64,000 bases of DNA from Deltaproteobacteria bacterium. Its GTDB lineage: Bacteria > Desulfobacterota > Desulfuromonadia > Desulfuromonadales > JAAYDE01. This document shows, piece after piece, positions 56,855 to 64,000 of the stretch (positions are counted from its first letter, which is position 1; every line of letters begins with the position of its first letter). The DNA lies in assembly GCA_016934985.1 (NCBI GenBank), contig JAFGRU010000065.1:1-64000 (forward strand), read 5' to 3'. The notes below the pieces were generated by a model that made no database searches, was not told the origin of the DNA, and saw only the letters and a program-made list of their open reading frames with translations. Both the position numbers and the translations under genes were made by a program.

Positions 56855-57619
56855 ATGGCACGGATAATGGCAATAGCCAACCAAAAAGGCGGAGTAGGTA
56901 AGACCACGACGGCGGTCAACCTGGCCGCCTCTCTCGCAGCCGCGGAAAAGTCTACCCTCTTAGTCGATTTAGACCCCCAGGCAAATGCGGGGAGCGGTGT
57001 TGGCGTTGATAAAAGATCTTTAAAAACAAGTATTTACGACGTTTTGGTGGGTACATCAAAGGTCACGGAGATTTTATTAAAGACGGAACTAAATTGCCTC
57101 GACGTATTTCCATCCAACCATGATCTGATTGGTGCGGAAATCGAACTTGTCCCGGTCAAAGCACGGGAAAAAGTCCTGAAAGGGGTTCTTCAGGAGGTTC
57201 GAGACGATTACCAGTTTATTCTCATAGATTGTCCCCCATCTTTAGGCCTGTTGACCTTGAATGCCCTTTCCGCCGCCGATGAAGTTTTGATTCCTGTCCA
57301 ATGTGAATATTACGCCATGGAAGGCCTGAGCAGCCTGATAAAAACCATCCAGGTGATTCAGCGCGGATACAATCCAAGGCTGACCATCGGCGGCATTGTT
57401 TTGACCATGTTTGACAAAAGAAATAACCTGTCTCACCAGGTGAGTCAGGATCTGCGCAATCATTTTCCTCAAAAGGTTTTTAAAACGGTCATTCCCCGCA
57501 ACGTTAAACTTTCAGAGGCTCCCAGCCATGGTCTGCCGGCATTGCTTTATGATGTTTCATCGCGTGGGGCCAAGGCTTATCTTGATCTGGCCGGGGAAAT
57601 TATGAACGGGAGTCATTAA
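56855..57619 (+). CDS. parA: ParA: chromosome partitioning ATPase
   Basis: This 254-residue ParA/Soj ATPase has the deviant Walker A NQKGGVGKTTTAVNLAA (Lys11 and Lys16), LLVDLDPQANAGSG and IDCPPSLGLLTLNAL. It forms a nucleoid-bound gradient that moves ParB-parS complexes. I start at ATG 56855, seven bases after AGGAG; a TTG three bases upstream is less likely. parB starts two bases after its stop. Confidence 0.96.
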   Translation: MARIMAIANQKGGVGKTTTAVNLAASLAAAEKSTLLVDLDPQANAGSGVGVDKRSLKTSIYDVLVGTSKVTEILLKTELNCLDVFPSNHDLIGAEIELVPVKAREKVLKGVLQEVRDDYQFILIDCPPSLGLLTLNALSAADEVLIPVQCEYYAMEGLSSLIKTIQVIQRGYNPRLTIGGIVLTMFDKRNNLSHQVSQDLRNHFPQKVFKTVIPRNVKLSEAPSHGLPALLYDVSSRGAKAYLDLAGEIMNGSH

Positions 57620-57621
57620 GT

Positions 57622-58470
57622 ATGGCGAAAAAAGCGGCATTGGGAAAAGGCATAGGAGCACTTCTTGAGTCATCTGGCGAAGAGGAAAGCCAGAAATTCT
57701 TTGTCTGTCCGATTGAAGATCTTAGGCCGGGGAAAAATCAGCCTCGAAAACATTTTGATGACCAGAGGCTTTTGGAGTTGTCGGCTTCAATTCGTGAAAA
57801 AGGTATAATTCAGCCCCTGGTGGTCCGCAAAAAGGAGGGTTTTTTTGAAATTATAGCTGGAGAGAGGCGCTGGCGGGCTGCCCAAAAGGCAGGTCTTCAC
57901 GAGGTTCCCGTTATTTTGGAGAACATGTCGGAGGCGTCGGCCCTGGAAATCGCGCTAATTGAAAACCTTCAGCGAGAAGACCTGAACCCAATTGAGGAAG
58001 CAGAAGCTTATAAAGAACTGATAGAAAATTTCAACATTTCGCAGGAGGAGGTAGCCAAAAAGGTCGGCAAGGAACGCAGCACCGTCACTAACGCCCTCCG
58101 CCTTCTCAAGCTGCCATTGGAAATCCGGGCAGACGTGGCTTCGGGATTTCTTAGCATGGGTCATGCGCGGGCCCTCCTGGCTCTGGAGATGGAAGAAGAT
58201 ATCCTGGAGGCGCGCGACGAGATCATCCGTAAGGGTATGTCGGTCAGGGAAACAGAGGGACTGATCAAAAGACTCCGCAAACATACGTCAGGCCTGGCGC
58301 GCAAACGGACCAAATCTCTCGACCCTGAAATTCTCGATTTAACCGACCAATTGAAGCAGGCGCTGGGAACCCAGGTTAAAATTACCCCGGGAAGCAAAGG
58401 GGGGAGAATAGAAATAAGCTACTTTTCGGACCAGGATTTTGAGAGACTTCTTGGTATTTTGGGCGTGTAG
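57622..58470 (+). CDS. parB: ParB: chromosome partitioning CTPase and parS-binding protein
   Basis: This 282-residue ParB/Spo0J has KAALGKGIGALL at the N-terminus (ParA-stimulating basic peptide), the CTP-binding segments NQPRKHFDDQRL and GERRWRAAQKAGL with the arginine patch, ENLQREDLNPIEEAEAY, and the helix-turn-helix region SQEEVAKKVGKERSTVTNALRLL that reads parS. The C-terminal dimer domain follows. Its site is the perfect parS at 54147-54162. Confidence 0.96.
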   Translation: MAKKAALGKGIGALLESSGEEESQKFFVCPIEDLRPGKNQPRKHFDDQRLLELSASIREKGIIQPLVVRKKEGFFEIIAGERRWRAAQKAGLHEVPVILENMSEASALEIALIENLQREDLNPIEEAEAYKELIENFNISQEEVAKKVGKERSTVTNALRLLKLPLEIRADVASGFLSMGHARALLALEMEEDILEARDEIIRKGMSVRETEGLIKRLRKHTSGLARKRTKSLDPEILDLTDQLKQALGTQVKITPGSKGGRIEISYFSDQDFERLLGILGV

Positions 58471-58511
58471 TCGCCAAACAATTTTTTCCAGAAGGACTCT
58501 ATTCGAGGCAA

Positions 58512-58949
58512 ATGGTTATGTTTGGTAAAAACCGCGAAAAAAAAACCACAAAGGATGTTTCAATGGGAAAAGGGGATATCAAGGCTTTTTTAGGGGCGGG
58601 CAGCAGTTTCGAAGGCAAACTTGTTTTCGATGAAATAGTCCGCCTGGATGGCAATTTTACTGGGGAGGTCAGTTCGAAGGGCGCTCTTATCATTGGCGAG
58701 TCGGCAATGGTCAAAGCCGAGGTAGATGTGGAATCTTTGACCGTTAGCGGCAAGTTTAAGGGTAATATTCGGGCCCGAAGCAAAGTGGAACTGAAAAAAC
58801 CGGCCCAGGTGGAAGGCAACATAGACACTCCTGCCCTTAGTGTCGAAGAGGGGGTTATGCTTAACGGCACCGTTTCCATGGGGGGTCAAAAGCTGACGCC
58901 TCTGACTCCCGAAAAATCTTCCATTAAAACTGTAGAACCCCCCAGCTGA
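58512..58949 (+). CDS. bactofilin
   Basis: This 145-residue polymer-forming bactofilin (DUF583) has a short charged N-terminus and a right-handed beta-helix of short repeats (about 25-115, with IKAFLGAGSSFEGKL, GALIIGESAMVKAEVDVESL and SGKFKGNIRARSKVEL), then a Pro/Thr-rich tail. Bactofilins make cytoskeletal filaments; in Myxococcus xanthus some position ParABS. It sits 41 bases after parB, so a role with chromosome segregation is plausible here. Start is ATG 58512 or 58518 (both in frame). A promoter for the atp operon lies downstream. Confidence 0.93.
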   Translation: MVMFGKNREKKTTKDVSMGKGDIKAFLGAGSSFEGKLVFDEIVRLDGNFTGEVSSKGALIIGESAMVKAEVDVESLTVSGKFKGNIRARSKVELKKPAQVEGNIDTPALSVEEGVMLNGTVSMGGQKLTPLTPEKSSIKTVEPPS

Positions 58950-59010
58950 AAATTATCTGCAAATTCCCGGTTCTACACCCGTTTCCATAAACGCCTGGGA
59001 ACAAAAGGGG

Positions 59011-59039
59011 TTGACAAGAAAAAGGCCATGTGATAGCTA
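59011..59039 (+). promoter_or_regulatory. atp operon promoter candidate
   Basis: A perfect -35 TTGACA (59011-59016) is followed after 17 bases by TAGCTA (59034-59039), a weak -10 that carries the TGA of an extended -10 (59031-59033). It lies 105 bases before the first atp gene. Confidence 0.48.
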
Positions 59040-59143
59040 AACGATGCTTTAATCTTTAACGACTGCCCGGCTCAGAAAAAATCCTCCTTAAGCCTGGTTC
59101 CAATTTTCAATGCTCCACAAAGCAGAAGCACAGAGGTGAAGCT

Positions 59144-59569
59144 TTGATTGATTTCAATTCAACGCTGTTCATTCAGTTTGCCAACTTCATTATCCTTATT
59201 TTTATTTTGAATTACCTTCTTTTCCGGCCCTTGCGCAATGTCCTCCGGCAGCGCCGTGAAGAGGTCGACGGCGCTCATGCCAGGGCGGACTCCCTTGCTG
59301 AAAAGATAACAGCCAAAACGGCAGATTATGAAGCCCGCCTGGCTGAGGCAAGAGCGAAAGGAAATGAGGAGAGGACATCCCTTCGCAATGCCGCTCTTGA
59401 AGAAGAAAAAAAACTTTTTGAGGAAGCTCAGGCTATGGCTGCCGAGAAAAGAGCTGCTGTGAAAAAGCAGGTCGGCGAGGAGATGGTTGAGGCCCGCAAA
59501 ATTCTCAAGGGTGAAGCGGATGTTCTCGGCCAGGAGGTTGCCTCCAAGGTTCTAAGAAGAGCCGTCTAA
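59144..59569 (+). CDS. F0F1 ATP synthase subunit b'
   Basis: This 141-residue peripheral-stalk subunit has one N-terminal membrane helix (FIQFANFIILIFILNYLLF) ending in RPLRNVL, then an all-helical coiled coil rich in Ala, Glu, Lys and Arg. Two different b-type genes in tandem (b' then b) is typical of delta- and alpha-proteobacteria and cyanobacteria. Start is TTG 59144, six bases after GAGGTG. It opens the atp operon. The a and c subunit genes are not here and must be encoded elsewhere. Confidence 0.92.
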   Translation: MIDFNSTLFIQFANFIILIFILNYLLFRPLRNVLRQRREEVDGAHARADSLAEKITAKTADYEARLAEARAKGNEERTSLRNAALEEEKKLFEEAQAMAAEKRAAVKKQVGEEMVEARKILKGEADVLGQEVASKVLRRAV

Positions 59570-59596
59570 ATCAATAAATAATATTCCAGGAAAGCT

Positions 59597-60184
59597 GTGC
59601 AAATGAGAAGAACGACCATTGCGGTAATGATTACAAGTTCAGCCATCTTATTAGGGATGGCGACCATGGTAATGGCGTCCGGCGGCGGTCATGCAAGTGA
59701 GGGAGTCCTTCTAAAGGATTTCCTTTTCCGGTGTTTGAATTTTGCGGTGACCTTGGGCATTCTGGGCTATTTCACGATAAAGCCGATCAAAAAGGCACTG
59801 GCTGATCGTAAGGAAAATATCGGCAAAACTTTGGACGAAGCCAAGACGGTTCGTGCCGAAGCTGAATCCAGATACCAGGAGGTCGAGGAAAAACTCAAAG
59901 CGGCCAGCGCAGAAATCGAACAAGTCTATGCCGCAATTCGTGAAGAAGGGGAGCAGGAGCGCCAGCGGATAATTGCCAATGCCAATGCCATGGCTGAAAA
60001 GGTCCAGGTTGAGGCGGAAAAGTCAGCCCAGCGTGAAATTGAGAATGCTCGACTGCAACTTCGCACGGAGGTGGCGAGCCTGGCGATCAAACTGGCTGAA
60101 CAGCTTATCAAGAAAAACATTAGTCCCGAAGACCACGACCGCTTGCTGAATGATTATATTAAGAGCGTAGGAGAACTGCATTGA
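59597..60184 (+). CDS. atpF: F0F1 ATP synthase subunit b
   Basis: This 195-residue second stalk subunit has an N-terminal signal-like hydrophobic segment (about 8-25, TIAVMITSSAILLGMATMVMA), a Gly/His-rich loop, a second hydrophobic helix (about 35-55, FRCLNFAVTLGILGYF) and a long coiled coil. The extra N-terminal helix is a variation seen in Geobacter relatives. Start is GTG 59597, five bases after AGGA; ATG 59603 is an alternative. The stop overlaps atpH (TTGA). Confidence 0.93.
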   Translation: MQMRRTTIAVMITSSAILLGMATMVMASGGGHASEGVLLKDFLFRCLNFAVTLGILGYFTIKPIKKALADRKENIGKTLDEAKTVRAEAESRYQEVEEKLKAASAEIEQVYAAIREEGEQERQRIIANANAMAEKVQVEAEKSAQREIENARLQLRTEVASLAIKLAEQLIKKNISPEDHDRLLNDYIKSVGELH

Positions 60185-60723
60185 GTATCAACGCGATACC
60201 CAGAAGGTATGCAAGAGCATTAGTTGGGTTGGCCGAAGAGCAAAACAAGGTAGAAGAGTTTGCCGCTGAACTGGAAAAGGTTCAGGAAGCCTTTGCCGCG
60301 AATAAAGAACTGAAAACCGTTCTTATCAATCCCACCTATTCAGCGGGCAAGAAGACCGCACTCCTAAACGATGTGACTGAATATCTTGGCCTTTCCGAGG
60401 ATATCCGCAAATTTCTGGGGCTTCTTTTGGAAAAGGATCGTTTGAAATATTATCTGCAGATTCTGGAAAGCTATCGCCAGTTGGCGGATGAAAGCAGCGG
60501 CATCGAAAGAGCTCAATTGACTTCCGCAAAAAGACTTACCAAAGAGCAGAAAGAACAAATTAAAGCAGAGTTGGAAAAACAGACAGGAAAGAAGGTCGAC
60601 CTTGAGGTAAAGGTTGATTCCTCTTTGCTTGGCGGTATTAAAACGGAAATCGGCGGAAGGGTTGTTGATGGCAGTTTGGAAACCCAGCTTAAACGGATGG
60701 GAGATACCTTAACAAAGGGGTGA
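60181..60723 (+). CDS. atpH: F0F1 ATP synthase subunit delta
   Basis: This 180-residue subunit (OSCP) caps the F1 head and links it to the stalk. It has INAIPRRYARALVGLAEE at the N-terminus, a KFLGLLLEKDRL block, and the C-terminal PDLEVKVD-like segment read here as VDLEVKVDSSLLGGIKTEIG. Start is TTG 60181, overlapping the stop of atpF by four bases (TTGA), showing translational coupling. Length is normal. Confidence 0.94.
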   Translation: MSINAIPRRYARALVGLAEEQNKVEEFAAELEKVQEAFAANKELKTVLINPTYSAGKKTALLNDVTEYLGLSEDIRKFLGLLLEKDRLKYYLQILESYRQLADESSGIERAQLTSAKRLTKEQKEQIKAELEKQTGKKVDLEVKVDSSLLGGIKTEIGGRVVDGSLETQLKRMGDTLTKG

Positions 60724-60726
60724 TAG

Positions 60727-62247
<1,521 letters not shown>

Positions 62248-62267
62248 GCGGGAGAAGGTGCTGCCAA

Positions 62268-63137
62268 ATGCCCAGTTTGAAGGATATTAAAAAGCGAATC
62301 AACTCGGTAAAGAATACCCAGCAGATCACCAAAGCGATGAAAATGGTGTCTGCCGCCAAACTGCGTAAAGCCCAGGAAGCTGTAGTTGCCAACCGACCCT
62401 ACGCAGAAAAAATGCAGGAAGTTCTTTCCAGCCTGGCTTTAAGGGTAACCGACAGCCAACATCCGCTCCTGCAGCAACGGGAAAAAGAGCGGGCGCTGAT
62501 TGTTCTTTTGACCGCAGACCGAGGTCTTTGCGGCGGTTTTAACAACAACATCTCCAAGGCGGTCGAGAAATTCATCGCGGCCAATCCGCAGGAATACAAA
62601 GAAATCGATCTGATGATCATTGGCCGGAAAGGTAACGAATACCTTAAACGGCGGCCAGGCCTGAATATCGTCAAGGTATATGAAAATATAACTGGCGATA
62701 TCAACTATCAGACAGCGTTGCTCCTGAGCGAAGAGATTATCGCTCTCTTCGCGGACGAGGAAAAATATGATGTTGTGCACCTCGTCTATAATCATTTCAA
62801 AAGTGTCATTTCTCAGGTGATAACTTTTTCCCAACTCCTTCCAGTGGCTCCCAGGGAAGTGGAGGAAGATACCCATATAACCGATTATATCTTCGAGCCG
62901 AGTGCCGAGGATATTCTCAAGGATATACTCCGTAAGAATGTGGAAGTTCAGATTTTCAAGGCTTTGTTGGAGTCTTCGGCTGCCGAGTTGGGGGCGCGCA
63001 TGAGCAGTATGGACAGTGCCACAAAGAACGCATCGGAGATGATTGGCAAGTTGACCCTGGCTTACAACCGTGCCAGACAGGCGGCTATTACCACGGAACT
63101 TATGGAAATTATTTCCGGTGCCGAATCAATAAAATAA
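62268..63137 (+). CDS. atpG: F0F1 ATP synthase subunit gamma
   Basis: This 289-residue central-shaft subunit begins [20 protein letters not shown] with [15 protein letters not shown]. The middle has [14 protein letters not shown], and the C-terminus [18 protein letters not shown] and [15 protein letters not shown] is the conserved coiled-coil partner that contacts the catalytic head. It rotates to couple proton flow to ATP synthesis. Length and order (alpha, gamma, beta) are normal. Confidence 0.97.
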   Translation: MPSLKDIKKRINSVKNTQQITKAMKMVSAAKLRKAQEAVVANRPYAEKMQEVLSSLALRVTDSQHPLLQQREKERALIVLLTADRGLCGGFNNNISKAVEKFIAANPQEYKEIDLMIIGRKGNEYLKRRPGLNIVKVYENITGDINYQTALLLSEEIIALFADEEKYDVVHLVYNHFKSVISQVITFSQLLPVAPREVEEDTHITDYIFEPSAEDILKDILRKNVEVQIFKALLESSAAELGARMSSMDSATKNASEMIGKLTLAYNRARQAAITTELMEIISGAESIK

Positions 63138-63176
63138 GGAATAAGGGGCTTCGATTTCCCCCAGACCGGGGAATAA

Positions 63177-64000
<824 letters not shown>

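Overview
The window reads as a chromosomal segment around the replication origin of a delta-type proteobacterium of the Desulfuromonas/Geobacter kind (Desulfuromonadia). This rests on gene content and order, not on a database search: rpmH-rnpA-yidD-yidC-mnmE-mnmG-rsmG-parAB-bactofilin-atp on one side of dnaA, dnaN-recF-gyrB-gyrA on the other, an atp operon with paired b' and b subunits but no a or c genes, a full tol-pal operon, a Dnmt2-type tRNA methyltransferase, FolE2 with QueC, and a small di-heme cytochrome. I see no insertion sequence, prophage, CRISPR array, tRNA or rRNA gene.

Layout. 1-5.1 kb: the tail of a probable KamA-like radical SAM protein, a DUF2889-like protein, a membrane HAMP-PAS-GGDEF-EAL protein and a Dnmt2 homologue. 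5.1-10.2 kb (minus): a YhdH-type oxidoreductase, a VTT-domain membrane protein and a 1087-residue ATPase-TPR-BTAD regulator. 10.7-14.2 kb (plus): a pqiA-pqiA-pqiB-pqiC lipid-transport operon. 14.7-20.1 kb: tamA-tamB. 20.3-26.3 kb (minus): an unknown small protein and tolQ-tolR-tolA-tolB-pal-cpoB. 26.5-32.3 kb (minus): a DMT exporter, an FMN reductase-like protein, a glycosyltransferase-like protein, folE2-queC, pyk and a di-heme cytochrome. 32.4-40.9 kb: PBP1A, an N-formylglutamate amidohydrolase-like protein, the EF-P paralogue EfpL/YeiP, nth, an EEP-family hydrolase, gpsA and a TPR protein. 40.8-49.9 kb (minus): gyrA, gyrB, recF, dnaN, dnaA. 50.2-64 kb (plus): rpmH, rnpA, yidD, yidC, mnmE, parS, mnmG, rsmG, parA, parB, bactofilin and the atp operon, cut off inside atpD.

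Genes left of about 50 kb near dnaA are on the minus strand and those to the right on the plus strand, so transcription runs away from the origin on both arms. The origin looks bipartite. One part is a DnaA-box cluster upstream of dnaA (49975-50067). The other is an AT-rich tract with a tandem TAG array, a DnaA-trio-like element, between dnaA and dnaN (48071-48111). A perfect parS lies 4 kb away, next to mnmG, and parAB is followed by a bactofilin.

No wholly unknown multi-gene system stands out. The observations most worth checking are: two copies of an identically spaced triple DnaA-box module placed just upstream of two non-replication genes (28788 and 37983), the DnaA-trio at the origin, an rnpA frame with no ATG/GTG/TTG/CTG start where the conserved N-terminus begins, four helically phased T-tracts at 21.0 kb, the Dnmt2 homologue, and EfpL with arginine at its tip.
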